Source: Hamiltosporidium tvaerminnensis
Lineage: Eukaryota; Microsporidia; Dubosqiidae
NCBI GenBank assembly: GCA_022605425.2
Contig: CM061250.1
Coordinates: 620,001-684,000, forward strand
Reading direction: 5' to 3'
Length of the DNA stretch: 64,000 nucleotides
Part shown: positions 23,045 through 35,714 of the stretch, piece after piece
How the letters are laid out: the number at the start of each line of letters is the position of its first letter
Numbering within the stretch: position 1 is the stretch's first letter
The notes under the pieces: model-generated
Seen by the model: only the letters and a program-made list of their open reading frames with translations
What the model was told of the DNA's origin: nothing
Database searches by the model: none
Program-made: the position numbers and the translations under genes

Positions 23045-23837
23045 TTAATATTGGAAGATCTTCAATGAGAACGGTATCAATGTTTTCAGGATCTAGGGGG
23101 ACGCATACTTTGGTTGTAGAAGAATGAACACAAAAATGGGATTTGAGTAGGTGTATAATTACCAATATAACATTTTTATAAAGTTTTATAGATAAATGTT
23201 CAAAATCTCTTCGACTGTGGCAGTTGCAGCTGTAATATTTAGATCTTGTTTGTTAAAATATGAAATATTTTCTAAGAAAATATTACAATATTCCGTTGGA
23301 AATATCCTTTTTTTTGAAACCGAATCAAAAAATTTTGTCACACTTTGACGTTGAGAATTATTTAACGAACGAGCATTGTCATCCGATACCCAACAATGTG
23401 TACCATGTCCTCCTGAAAATACAAAAAGTACTTTTAAATCCAAATTCTTCTTAAAAAGAATATTTTAGCAATTTTATAGCAGATTTTACCAACACAAAAC
23501 ATGTTTCACAAGTATTTCTTCCCGTACAACATATTCCTTTTTAATCTGTCAAATCAATATTGAAGACAAGTTCTTTTATAACTGGAATACATTCAGTTCC
23601 TTTTCTTTGTCTATTAGCATATACAGCTCCAAAATCTATTTTGACAGGAACGATTGATAAAATCTTTGTCTGTAATTCTTCTTTTGATTTGAAATTTAAA
23701 TACCGTAAATACATGCCGTTTTGTAATGTGAAAGATATTTCTCGTTTCTCGTCAATTTTTAACCATCGAAATATTCTTTCCAATGGAAATATATTTTCAT
23801 AAAAATATGGTAACATCGAATAGGCTTGATCGTCCAT
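23045..23837 (-). pseudogene. PRI1: DNA primase small (catalytic) subunit, broken copy B
   Basis: The second copy of the primase catalytic subunit. From ATG 23837 the first 98 codons are open (FYENIFPLERIFRWL, DFGAVYANR, FNIDLTD) and end at the same TAA as copy A. The FSGGHGTHCWVSDDNAR block (copy A has GGRGIHCW) opens 23186-23443, and the frame here continues further than in A (to VEEI) before its own shift. The HLLKSPF-equivalent region follows in another frame. Shared lesions (TAA after FNIDLTD, one extra T in the T run) and private ones coexist. The change of the Arg in GGRG, which is near-invariant in the family, argues for loss of function. Confidence 0.78.
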
Positions 23838-24044
23838 AAAAAGAGGGGAGGTTTTTCATGTATAAATTTTTAGATAATTTGTATTGTCAGTTAGTGAAGA
23901 TTTATATTCTTTTTTTAATGAAAAACATATTTTCTAAAAAATAAAAATTTAGGTGCATTTATTTGCTATCGAAAAATATTAGTTTTGTAAAAATATGTTA
24001 AAAAAATGTTTTAATGCTTTAAATACAATATAATATATTTTGAT

Positions 24045-24725
24045 TTCAAATGCTTTGCAGATTTTATATATTTTCTTCTACTTTTTGTACCATCGTCTTT
24101 TACTTTTCAGAATCGAATTTTCTTTATTTTTATTGGCAGTTCCTTTTATATGGTTCTTCTACATCTAAAATAAGGAGCTATTATTTTTTAAAAAAATATT
24201 TAACGGCATATTATTCTTTACTCGCTTGTTTTAAAGGCTATGATGATTCCTCATCCACCTAGTCTTCGATAACACCCATAACTGCTCTTTTCCGGCATTT
24301 AGGCCCGAATCAATTTTTCGTCATTGATCAAAAGAGATCTCCAAACTGTTTTCTAAGTACAATCGACAGATTTTATGCCTCTATATTCAGCAATATTTGT
24401 CTTTTTACCATACGTCTATGGAATTTTGTTACAATACCGTCCGGGTTCATCACATACGGGATTATCTCCACATCACATTTCATTTATTAATAATACTAAA
24501 CGTATGTTAAAACCTTTGTTTCCCAATTTTTTTAGTTTACTCAATTTGAAGCGAAACTTGGGAAGCAATTCTACTTCAATTTTGGTTTCCTTTTTCTACT
24601 CTTATTCAAAATAAATATAACGGAAGTATTATGCCGAATGTTGACATCAGTTTTTAGTCTGATGGCCACTCTTATCTCTGCATCTTCATTTTCAAAAATT
24701 TCCTGAACTGGTTTTCACGCACTAA
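24045..24725 (-). pseudogene. old R4-like endonuclease-end relic (r3)
   Basis: The same relic as r1, beside membrane gene copy 3; it is closest to r1 (block with primase). Plus-strand frames here (24050-24262, 24375-24614) are antisense artefacts. Confidence 0.6.
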
Positions 24726-24950
24726 CAAAGAAAAATCATGAGAAAAAAAATGAACATTTTTAGTCTAAAAATCACAAACTAAGATTTAAAAGACATATAA
24801 GCGTACGAAGTAAATAAATTCTGGTGCAATATTTGAAATTCAAAAAAAGAAATATGATATAAAGTAAAGAAAAAAAACCCAAAAATGAATTTTTATCATA
24901 TCAATCTGAAGATTGAATATAAAAACCATTTTCGCATCATAAATAAGACT

Positions 24951-25646
24951 TTAATCTTTCTTTTCTACTTTATGACAAATATAAGCAATAAAATCAGCGG
25001 GTTTACCGGATATTCCATTTTTAGGTGCTTCAAACTTAAATTTTTTAGCCGATGAAATACTTTTAGTACCCTTATCATCGCTCTTAGCATTAAATACTTT
25101 CACGACAGAATCATCAACTATATCTAAAAATACATACCTGCTTTCGTCTTTTTTTGGGTTTTTTATAGTCTTATGTACAAACGAAGATAAAGCATATGTT
25201 GGTTTGATAGGATGGTAGCCTTTGAAACAGAAACCAAGTCTAAGTAAAAGCCCGAAATCACCAACTACCTTATCAAACTTGGAAAAATCAACATGGAAAG
25301 CTTCGATTAAGTCCTGATTTGAAGATAACTTATCTAATTCCCTTGTGTTTTTCTTTTCTAATGCTTCTTTCAACATTTTCACGCTTAACTCTTTGTTTTC
25401 TTCTACAATTAATGCAAAACAACTTCCTTCTTTAACAGAACCGAAATAACAAAACTTGTAAAGATTCACTAAAGATATGCGTTTTATATCATCATCTAAA
25501 GCCGAAAATTTTTTATAGTCGTCTTCGAAGCTCTTAATGACATTACCAGCTTTAATGTATCCCACAACACACATTATGCCAAATATAGCCAATATTGAAC
25601 CAACAACTCCCAATGCAATGCGTATTTTGTTTCTTTTACTCACCAT
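24951..25646 (-). CDS. single-pass membrane protein, multicopy family, copy 3 (intact)
   Basis: A 231-codon open frame from ATG 25646, with CCC on the coding strand at 25648-25650. Basic N-terminus (MVSKRNKIRI), hydrophobic anchor at about residues 11-30, then a Lys-rich extracytosolic part. The central variable segment reads SNQDLIEAFHVDFSKFDK, unlike copies 1, 4, 5 and 6. The C-terminal block (IVDDSVVKVF, KFKFEAPKNGISGK) is conserved, and the last residues (ICHKVEKKD) match copy 1 rather than copy 2. That makes the gene a mosaic: the middle as in copy 2, the end as in copy 1. No known family; function unknown. Confidence 0.75.
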   Translation of the reverse strand: MVSKRNKIRIALGVVGSILAIFGIMCVVGYIKAGNVIKSFEDDYKKFSALDDDIKRISLVNLYKFCYFGSVKEGSCFALIVEENKELSVKMLKEALEKKNTRELDKLSSNQDLIEAFHVDFSKFDKVVGDFGLLLRLGFCFKGYHPIKPTYALSSFVHKTIKNPKKDESRYVFLDIVDDSVVKVFNAKSDDKGTKSISSAKKFKFEAPKNGISGKPADFIAYICHKVEKKD

Positions 25647-26221
25647 AGGGATAACATTTTTTCACGTAATAAAATAAAAAAAAATGATCAAATATTCCAA
25701 AACCGGATAATTTATTCCCCAATAAAAAATTGGAAAAAATTTATGAATCACAAATCAAATTTTTTCTTAAGCGTTTTCGATTGTTCATTTCTATAAATTA
25801 AAGTGATTTGATACCATATAAATTGCACTCCCAATTGAAAAATATTTTTTTATTATCAATTTGATAAATAAATTTCTTATCTTTTGCTGATAATCAATGA
25901 TTCTGAAAAAAATAGAAAATAAAAAATAACTCCTTGTTAGGGATAAAAAATATTAGAAAATTTATTTAAAAAATGGTTTATGATTTAATACTTTTTGAAA
26001 AAATCTCAAATTAATATAGACAAGACCGGAAATTGAAACAAGATTGTAGTATACAACGAAATGTAAAAAAAAGCCAAATCATACGAAAGTACATACAAAT
26101 AGAAGCAACAAAATGAACTAGAAATAGTTAGTAAAAAAAATAAAATTTATATTTTTACATTTTTATATATTCTTCATTTTTATTCAATGAATATCCGATC
26201 TTTTTAAAGAATTTATTTGTT

Positions 26222-26879
26222 TATGACATTAACATGGTTATAGGACGTCATATATAGTTTTTCTTAGAAACTCCATAAGTATTCTATACGAGATCTAAAC
26301 CCAAAGCCTTTTTTATCTAAAATATATATAAATTTCATTGAATAAGCGAACAGTCGCACACGATGTTAATATTCGTTTACTGGTGCTGATCACAGATTAA
26401 TACCTACATTAGGAATATCTTAAACTAGCAGCAATCATGGCTACTCTACGTTTTTCGAATCGCATAGACATTCAGCTAAAATATATTTCGACTATTTATA
26501 AGAAATTCACCTAAAAGTTACAAACCATATAAACATATATAGCCAGCAGCTTAAAGTTCTTAGCTTTTAAAGGGATATTTTTTTTTCTAAATCTCTTAGG
26601 CGCAAAGTCTCAAAACTTGAATTAGCAAGATTTATTTCATTGCTTTACGTTGTAATCACTTCAAATTCAGCTTTAGTCAAAGCTCTAGTTTGAATGAAAA
26701 AATTACAAACTTTTTTGTAAAAAGAGTTTCTCTATTTCGGAGACCTTTTCCACCTTATCGCTTCTCTATCGAAAAACCAAAAATTTAATGTGATTTTCAT
26801 CTTATCAAAAATCTAAAAAATATTTAATTATTTCGCTTTCAAGTAGATAATTTTTCTTGTGATTATTCTTGCTCCACCA
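26222..26879 (-). repeat. decayed copy of element X (block 3)
   Basis: Homologous and collinear with the decayed X at 3470-4122, upstream of TAF7 copy 3. It is slightly shorter at its left end (the TTTGTTTATGACATT junction). Confidence 0.6.
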
Positions 26880-27303
26880 TTCAGCCGGCAAATGAATTTA
26901 TTTTAAACCAGGACATGTATCAAAGAATTAATTTGTATTTTTAATACTTTTTTCAGCCATAAATAAAATCTCAAGTCAAGTGTAATTTTATTTAATTCAT
27001 GAAGGAGTATTTGATTCATTTGAATATTTCTAAATTAGAAACAACAAATATTTTTCTATTCAAATAAGTCAAAAATGAAATAAAAATTTTAATAGATATT
27101 TAGTTTAAAAACTGGTTTTTTTTGCATTGGAAAATTTACATTTTTATAAAAAAAAAATCGTAAAAATAAAAACATTACAGAACCGATTTTCTTTTGTAAA
27201 CAAAATTAAAAATTTTTCAATGTAAATTTAAGTTTCAAAAATATTTCAATGCAGTTTTTTTCTTCGTAAAAAATTAATAATTTCCTTTAAAATAAAACCC
27301 TGT

Positions 27304-27995
27304 ATGGAACAACAATTCATACTTCGTGTAAATGAAGAATTGAAAGAAATATTACAAACAAATACAAAAAATATTGAATTGGAAGTTATCGGGGAAGATA
27401 CTGTTATTCTGAGACACAACTCAATAGAATATACCGGATATATTTCCAAATTACCATGTATAATTGAATCTCATAAAACTATGGACAATCAACAATTTTA
27501 TAAAATAAGTGATATATCACATATTGTGGTTATAGGCAATAAGAGTAAAGGAGAACATGGCATTACGCCACCGAGTAAAATGCCAAGCATAGATTTAGAA
27601 AACGTGTTGTAAAAACACAAATGGTAGAGGAAATAGAAAACAGAGTCAAGGAATTGCTTGAGAGAGATAAGAATTGTGTCGGTGTCGAGTTAATATTTGG
27701 AGAAGGCGAGCAAAAAGAAGAAAGTGAAGATGTCTCATCATTAGCAGCCGAACTTGAATATAATCTTATTGCATCTGAAAAAAATATTGTTACTGAAGAG
27801 AGCGATGAGATAAAACAAATGAAAGAATTGTTGAAGGAATTGGAGGAAAAAATAAAAACCAAAGAAGAACTTCTTAATACGGCTAGTAATATTATTCTTA
27901 AGAAAAGGTTTCAAGAATCCATTTTTGCTTTGAAAGAAGAATATAATAAAGTTATCGGAAAGATCAGAGAATTAGAAAATAATGAAAAAGATTAA
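27304..27995 (+). pseudogene. TAF7: TFIID subunit TAF7, copy 3, frameshifted in the middle
   Basis: The only copy with an unbroken N-terminal domain. From ATG 27304 (CCC at 27298-27300) it reads QFILRV, then LPCIIESHKTMDNQQFYK at about residues 50-67, then SDISHIVVI and EHGITPP, 102 codons in all. A 1-nt loss at about 27575 (CCACCGAGTAAAATGCC against CCACCGATGTACAATGCC in copies 1 and 2) then shifts the frame inside the HGITPP-to-RFRKR block. The C-terminal coiled-coil part (124 codons, 27621-27995) is open in the original register. Total length is 692 nt, one short of 231 codons. Its lesion is shared with copy 4, whereas its N-terminal sequence is unique among the four. Confidence 0.8.
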
Positions 27996-29289
27996 AATTT
28001 GTATTTTTTTGGATTTGATACTAAGACCATATTTTAAATATATTATGGACATAGGTTTCCTAGAAATTTCTTCTTTTTCTATAAATTTTGTACTGTAAAA
28101 ATAAAATTTGTATTTTTATGAATAAAGTTAAAACGTTAATAGGTTTTTTTTTTATAATTTTATATTCACATAAATATAAATTTAGAAAATAAAGATTGCA
28201 TATTAATACTTTTTTTTCAGGTAAATATGTTTCATTTGTTCTGTTATATATTTCAAATGTTTTAGAATTTATATGATGGTAGGTGATATCACATATGATT
28301 TGCTTAAAATCCATTGCCTGGAATTTTTTCTTTGCTGAATTCTCTAGATTAGATATCTATATAAAGTTTCAAATTGGTTTAATATGTTTCTTTATAATTT
28401 AGGCACAATATCTTGAATTTAATTTACCTTACATTCACTGTATGTTTCTTACGTTTAATGAAAGTATGAATTATTTAAACATTCAATGTTCTAGTATGAT
28501 ATAACTGGTACTCAGATCATTCACTTAGTCTCTAGGTCTCTTTCTTGGTACTCTGCAAATCAAAAAAAAACGGCTTTAATTTTTTAAATCCTTAGACGGA
28601 ATATGTTTATGACTTATTGACATTGTGGAGCCTTTAAGATACATATAGATTATATTTCTATACTATACAATTCTATATTATTAATATAGGATTGGCGTAA
28701 TACCAAATCTATTAATATAACTTGACCCATTTAGCAGACCAATCTATCATTTTTAGTTTATTATGATTTAAAAAAATTAAAGCCTTAAAACTTCTATTAA
28801 AATGAAAGTAAAAAATTTAATTTCTCAAAAAAACCCCATAACTAATAAAATGTCTCAAATTAGTATTTTAATTAATCTAGATGCACATCTAGTTTTTGCA
28901 TTTATATTTACAAGAATATTTTGAAAATTTTATTTTCCAATTTTTTCGAAGACTTAAATCTATATTTATTAAAAAAATTTAATACAGATAGAATATCATT
29001 ATATTTTTGTCGTGTATAATTGTGTCAATGAATCTTTTATGTTTATATGTTTAATGATATACAAGCATGCTAAGAAGTCTGGCTTAATGAAATTTTCATT
29101 TGCACAATTAAATACATATTTTATCTGAATATACACAGAAGATAATCCTTGTACTAGCATCATTATTCTCAATATTAAGTTATGAGTATACTAATATAAA
29201 TCGCGCATAACATCTCTTAGAGCACCCAAACCTCCTTGAATATTTTTCGAATTTCTTCTCTAGCTTCCACGGCTTTACATTAAGCATGC
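27996..29289. other. TAF7 3' flank, no gene seen
   Basis: AT-rich, homologous to 5242-6559 but lacking the GC-rich island. The open frame at 28060-28314 is not kept in the other blocks. Confidence 0.4.
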
Positions 29290-29895
29290 TAGTATCATTT
29301 TCTACTGCATAAATTTTCTTTCGGTAGTCTGCATTTTTTTCTTTTTCTATTGAGTTTATACAAATAGGCTTGGTTTGTCTTTCGATCAGGGGGTATTCGT
29401 ATTACATGCTCTAGCCATCTTAATTTTTCTCTTTTTATTTCTGTTACCAAATTTGATTCAAGATAGAGATCATAAATTTCTTGGTCTGTTTGCATTTTTA
29501 TCTTATTGTTTATGGGTTTCGGGCATGAATTAAAGAAGCATCCTTCTTTCCCACGTGGCTAAAAGTATTTCATTCTTTTTATCATGGCCTAAGTATCAGA
29601 TTCATACATTACAGCAGTTCGTATGATAGTTCTAGATATATTCTTTTTTGAATTCCATCTTTTTATCTTGATTTAAGAATTTTTGCATCGTAAAGTAGAC
29701 TTTTCATGCTTTCATCCGTTCTTTAATTTCCTCATTGCTTTTGTTGTTTTAATTTATAAAAGTTTCTGATAAATTTAAAGCTCAGTACATTTTCGAACTT
29801 TAATAAGTAAATTTCTAGAGAATATTTCACGTTCCTTGCGGAAATGCTATTTCCATATACTTAGTTTTGCTTTTATTAATCTTTTTGCGGTCCAT
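29290..29895 (-). pseudogene. LINE reverse transcriptase C-terminal relic (copy 3)
   Basis: The clearest of the four. The open minus stretch at 29295-29495 reads EIYDLYLESNLVTEIK, then REKLRWLEHVIRIPPDR, a close match to the YELY...IKxxRLRWLGHVxRMPxDR end of APE-type LINE polyproteins. Upstream pieces (EEIKERMKA, KVYFTMQKFL) follow in order at about 29660-29780. Confidence 0.65.
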
Positions 29896-30105
29896 AATGC
29901 CTCTCATGTCCTTAGTGCCCCCGTTATTTCTAGAACATCCCCCCTTTATTTTCAATATATTATAACCCTCATATTTCTATTCATTCATCTTTAACACCCC
30001 AGATTAAAATATGAAGTATTTTGTTTCTTAATACATTAGGGGTCAAATGAAAATAAGTGTTTATATACTTTTAATTTTATTTTTCCCTCTAATTTATTTA
30101 ATAAA

Positions 30106-33100
30106 TTTATTTAATAAAATTCTGGGTTAAAATATTTTTAACATTTTTATATGTTTTCTTCTACCTCTTATGTGGAGGGAGGATAACCACATAAAAAACT
30201 TTCTGCTTGGCAATGAGTGTGTGAAACTGGTGTGAGGTCATTGTTTGGATTTTTGGTGGGAATAAAACCACACTACATCTTTGGTTGTTCCATGGGAGTT
30301 GTTATGAGGAGGGGAGGTCTAAGAGATGGAGAAACTTTTTCTACAAATTTATTTGTAGTTTTTTATGTAACCAGATTGCAGACCGCAGCTGAACATGTAG
30401 GTAATTGCCATGTAAAAGCATGGAAACCTAGCCTTGCTCACTCGGGTTAGAAGACTTAGCGCCTGGGAGACATAAAACAAAAAACCATTTAAAGCCAGGA
30501 AAGCTAAGTAGCAGGTTATACCTGTTGGTATGACATTGCACTGTCTAGGTGGACCCCATGTAAATCTCTGAAATATATCTTAGCTAGAAGTTTATTGGGT
30601 TCAGAAAGTGTAGAGTAAGTGGGAATGCTGCATAGTCTTGGGGGAGCCCAGGGGGGGCTTCGGCCTTCGATCACACTCCATGCAACGGACATTAACGAAC
30701 TCCGGGCAACTGCCTCGCCTAGTAATTAGGTTCTACACACCTGGTAAATGAAAGGCTTTGGGACGTAGGTATCGCGGGGGTTACCGATGGAGTGTTGGGG
30801 TAGTAGTTATTTATGTTAAACCTAGAACTGCGTTAATGTCATGAAAACAAATATAACACTTGCCACTGTTTTAAAAAAAGATGTGATACTTTTAAATAAA
30901 GTTCTTCTACCTCTTTAACCACTATTGTCTCTTCTTCCAAATCCGACTCTTCATTTATGTTATTGGTCGGTTCCTCTAAAGTGGTTCCTCCTTGTGAAAT
31001 AAGGGTTGCTTTATTTTTTGGTTTTAAAATTTTAACACCATCTTCCTTTCTTTTCGCTTCTTTTAAAGAGGTTATTGGTTCCTCGCATCTATGCTCTCAT
31101 AATAACACCCATTGACGCTCTCTCCCAGCTCTCTTCGGCATTTAGTCCTGACTCAAGTCCTCTTCGTCGATCAAAGGAAATTGTTTCGACTGTTTTCTTA
31201 AGTACTATAGACTGAATGTATGCCTCTACATTCATGGGTATTTCTAGTCTTTTAAGACGAGATTTATGGTATTTTGTCACAATACCGTCTCAGGTCATCA
31301 CATAAGGGATTATCTCAACACTACACCTATAAATAAGACCCAACTCATTGGCTAGCAGGTCATACTTCCTAAGTTTTTCAGTTTCAACTATTTGAAGTGA
31401 ATCTTGGGAAGTGATTCCTACTTCAATGAGTATTATATTATTCTTATTCTTATCTAAAATATATATGTCCGGTCTGTTATTCCGAATTTTAACATCAGTT
31501 TTAATTCTGGTGTCCACTCTTATCTCTGCATACTCATTATCAAGAATTTCTTGAACTGAGTGACTCCTTATTCGTTTTGAAGACTTAAACTTATATCTAT
31601 TTAGAAGAAGTAGGTGTAGGCATCTAACCACTTCATTATGCCGTCTAGTGTAATCATGGCCTAGCATTTTTCACATCTAGTTGCTATGATCTACAGTCTT
31701 ACCAGACTTCCCGCAATGTGGACACACACCATCTGCTCCCCAGAATACATTTCTATCTTGGATATAGCAGAACACAGCTTCATTTCGTGGCCTAATATTT
31801 CCTCTCTTTAGCCATCTTGAAGAGTCACTAACACACACAAGCTCATTTTTTCTTGCATTATATAACTTTGAATGGAGTTTTTGTTTTTCTATTTCGTTAT
31901 ATAGTTTTGCAAGTTTAGCTTCTTCTAAACTTTTCTTAGTGACTTCTTCTACCAACCTGTACTTTACTTTTAAGAAGCCTTTTATTAGTGCAAGATGGGT
32001 TTTATTATTATTCTCCACCTTGAGGATTGCTGCTCGTCTAGTTGATATTTCTTTACTTTTTTCCAGACAATCCAAGAGTTGCAGAAGCATATGTTCGCTT
32101 CGCAACTCAACACTATGTAGGCCTCTTCCAATTTCTGTTCTAGGAAGGTATAAACGCTCTTTACATCCTGGGCGGAGATGTATCTTATTCTTCACCAACA
32201 CCGCACGCACTGCATTATCTAACTTAGAGAAGTAAGCCGGTTCAAGTCGAAGTACTCCTATGTGGTAGTTGATTAACGATATCGCATGTTGATTGATTGC
32301 AGAAAATAATTTTTTTGCATTTAATCTAGTGTGACGAAGTCTTTCAACTCTTGATATAAGTTTGCTCTGTACTTCTTCAAATGAGCTACGTGTTGGAATT
32401 CCTCTGCTATCTTCTATTATTCCTAAATATTTGTAAACACTAACACCTTCTAGAAGAGTAGCAGTATCTTCACAATACTTATCATTTGTGGCTGACTTCT
32501 CTTTGTTAATCTCTAACCCAATCACCTCTAAAAATTCCTTTGCCTCGTCTGTCATAGCACTCAATGTCGAACAGTCTTTAGCAAGGAGCTTTAGATCATC
32601 AATAAACAAGAGATGATTAGTAGAATGGGATTCTGCATCTGTTTGTACTGTCACTTTTGTGTATTTTTGCATTAAGCTTTCGGCTTAATGGATCCATACA
32701 CAACACAAATAACAATGGTGACAAACTATCTCCTTGTAGAATCCCTCTCCTAATCTTCTTGCACATGATTTTTTCAGGCCCTACCGATATATCAATTTTC
32801 CATTTTGAAATAATTACCTTAATAAATTTCAGGATCCAATCAGGTAAATTAAGGTTTTCAATGCATTGAGTTAAATAAGCATGATCTATTGAATCATAAG
32901 CTTTTTTAACATCAATCCATGTTGCCTTAAGATTATTTCCATACTCTTTATTTAAGGCAATATTCAGTAGAGCCTGCTCTTTCGCTACCCCACACCTCTT
33001 ACCGCCCCTAATTGGTTCTCTGCAAGACTCTCGCCTTTCCACTTCAAGTTGAACGACCTTCGTTACACACTTTGTTCGTTTACTTATAGAGGTTGGACAT

Positions 33101-34648
33101 ACAAGTGATTGGCCTGTAGTCAGAGCCTCTTCGTGGAATTCCTTTGGGTATCAAATAGGTAAGCCCGCAGTTAAAATTAATCAGCTTGAGGTGTTCCTTT
33201 TAAACATATAACTTTCACAATATCATAAAGATATTTGTGAAGAGTTGTAAGTTTCTTAATGAAAAAATTGTAAATACCATCAATTCCAGCAGCTTTCCAG
33301 TTGGGAAGCCAATTAATGATATTTACAAATTCATCAAGTGAAGGAAACGTAGTCGGATGATTATCTGATACAATTGGAATCAAATAATCATCATACGTGA
33401 CTGTATAATCATTTTTGTTCCACATTGTAGACCAAAAACTCACAATTTCATCACGGCTAACCACATGCTCGGATTCCACACGCTCGGATAACCCACGATA
33501 AAATCGACCTCGGAAAAGCTCAAACATACGATTCTCTTTTCGGAATTGCTTCCTACTTTCATGCATCGTAATTTTTTTCTCGTATACATTCAAAGACTCA
33601 TTCTTCTTAACCAAAGCCTCAGAAAGATCAGTTATACTGCTCAAGTTTAAATTAAACTCTCGCATAATTTTCTTAAGGCTCTTCTTTTCCGAAGTGGAGA
33701 GCTTTTCCTGCTTACGAGCCTTCTCGAGAAGATCTTTGGAAAGTACTAACTTAGAAATTTTACTTTCTATGTTTTGCTTCCAAGCGGATCTAGGCTTTTC
33801 TTTACGTGTTGCCTCGTCATAGCATATCTGCGCAGCTTGCATGATATACGCGGCTTCCGTAATTGACTCAGGTACATGAGCTCCTGCATATTCACCGACT
33901 ACTCGATTAATGAGATCCAGAACTTTACTATCAACCAATTCATTTGGATGTTTTCTAGTTCGGACCACCACTTTTCCAATTTCGTTCTCCGAGATTTCTT
34001 TGATTTTACTCAAGAATTTATCTCTCAGGTTTATGTACTCCGTGGTGTCGGTCAAGGTGCATGTATCAGCGAGACAAGTGGCGATTCTACGTCGCTCTCC
34101 ATTTCTTCTGATTTTACTTCCTTTCCCATCTCACTTTGTGCCAATTTTTTAACACTTCGAGAGTTTCAGTGCAGCCGAATTTCTCATTATAGTATCTGTG
34201 AAGCTCTGTCCAGCCATTTCTTGGCATTCTTTCAAAACTTGTCTGTACTGCAAAAAAAAACAATTCGAGGCCATTCCTTCGGGTCAGCTGTTACGGAATC
34301 GAATATCGTCCGCAATGCCATTAGCCTGTTACCTTCCGGAATAGCTAGAGTACAGGGGCTTGTCATGTCGTACGATGGCTCGCACGCAGAGACTTCAACC
34401 GAAGAGGGAACTGGTGCATTAGGCGAAGGTAAGGTGTCAAGCCCACTATTTTGCATTTTACTGCATGTTTGGCTTGGTGGTGGAGGTGTTATTGTTGTGT
34501 AGGAGGAGGAAGGTAGGGAAATCGCCGGTGGGTGGTAGCTTACATTTTTGTACCTCACTATCACTCTTCTTCACCTCATCAGCGTCGTTTGCAGCCTTTA
34601 TTTTGGTATTTTTCGATATTTCGCTGCTAACATTTTTTTTCTACCCAT
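30106..34648 (-). pseudogene. R4/Dong-like RLE retrotransposon, copy c3 (broken, carries X3)
   Basis: Minus-strand copy from ATG 34648 to the AT tail repeat at about 30106-30130. It is split near its 3' end by element X3 (30170-30901). The coding sequence is broken by a shortened T run right after the start, an extra G near 34534, a T9 run near 34250 (8 would be in frame), one missing base near 34105, and the divergent finger segment shared with c1. The longest frames are 33177-34055 (N-terminal helical region), 32617-33042 (WIDVKKAYDSIDH, GILQGDSLSP), 31677-32672 (FIDDLKLLAK, thumb, CPHCGKSGK) and 31290-31667 (endonuclease). A 3-nt loss in the finger (GTTGCTATGATC) removes part of the spacing before the final Cys. 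Host target duplication TTTTCCCTCTAA is on both sides. Confidence 0.83.
30170..30901 (+). mobile_element. element X, copy X3, nested in R4 c3
   Basis: A full-length copy, ATGTGGAGGGAGG to TTTTAAATAAAG, inserted into the acidic-tail coding sequence of R4 c3. TTCTTCTACCTCTT stands at 30156-30169 and again at 30902-30915. Uninterrupted R4 copies have this sequence once, so a 14-bp target duplication is proven by comparison. The terminal 6 bp of the element and nearby bases can pair (ATGTGG with CCACAT), giving a 5' stem-loop. A 77-codon frame (30217-30450) overlaps the one in X1 but has no recognisable domain. Confidence 0.85.
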
Positions 34649-34867
34649 CTTTTCCCTCTAAAAATATTAGCGTAATTAATTTTAAAAATAAAACCATTTC
34701 CTTCTAACTAAACATTTCTTATTTAATAGCTAACACATATTTAAAAAAAGAAAATAAAAAGTAAAATTAAATTCGCTTTACTACGCTTTTTTAAAAGTTA
34801 ATTTTCAGCATTAACGTTTTATAATTTTACCATATTACTACTAAAAATATTTGTTCCTATAAAGACA

Positions 34868-35597
34868 AGGTGGAGGGAGGATAACCACATAAAAAACTTT
34901 CTGCTTGGCAATGAGTGTGAGAAACTGGTGTGAAGATCATTGTTTGGATTTTTGGTAGGAATACAACCACACTACATCTTCGGTTGTTCCATGGGAGTTG
35001 TTATGAAGAGGAGAGGTCTAAGAAATTGAGAAACTTTTTCTACAAATTTATTTGTAGTTTTTTATGTAACTAGATTGCAGACCGCAGCTGAACATGTAGG
35101 TAATTGCCATGTAAAAGCATGGAAACCTAGCCTTGCTCACTCGGGTTAGAAGACTTAGCGCCTGGGAGATATAAAAATAAAACCCATTAAAAGCCGGGAG
35201 AGCTAAGTAGCAGGTTATACCTGTTGGTATGACATTGCACTGTCTAGGTGGACCCCATGTAAATCTCCGAAATATATCTTAGCTAGAAATTTATTGGATT
35301 CAGAAAGTGAAGAGTATGTAAGGATGATGCATGGTCTTGGGTAAGTCCAGTGTTGGTTTCGACTTAAAATCACACTCCATGCAACGAACATTAACGAAAT
35401 CTGGGCAACTGCCTCGCCTATTAATTAGGTTCTCACACCTGGTAGATGAAAGGCATTGGGACGTAGGTATCGCAGGGGTTACCGATGGAGTGTTGGGGTA
35501 GCAGTCATTTATGTTAAACCTTGAACTGCGTTAATATCATAAAAACAAATATAACACTTGCCACTATTTTAAAAAGATGTGATACTTTTAAATAAAG
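34868..35597 (+). mobile_element. element X, copy X4
   Basis: A full-length copy in plus orientation between the block flank (34653-34867) and relic r4. Base for base it matches X6 apart from a 2-nt loss at about 35433 (TTCTCACACC against TTCTACACACC). Confidence 0.7.
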
Positions 35598-35714
35598 GAA
35601 ATACGATTAAAAAACAAAAATTTGGATGCATTTATTTTGTATCGAAAAATATTAGTTTTGTAGAAAATATGTTAAAAAAATGATTTAATGCTTTAAATAC
35701 AATTGAATATATTT

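Noticed and set aside
30217-30450. 77-codon frame in X3 (and 67 codons in X1) as a protein gene
   Set aside because: Interrupted by a stop in X2 and others, absent from decayed copies, and no domain; treated as fortuitous.
33876-34502. 208-codon plus-strand frame
   Set aside because: It is the antisense of the R4 c3 N-terminal and linker coding sequence; the same shadow appears over other R4 copies.
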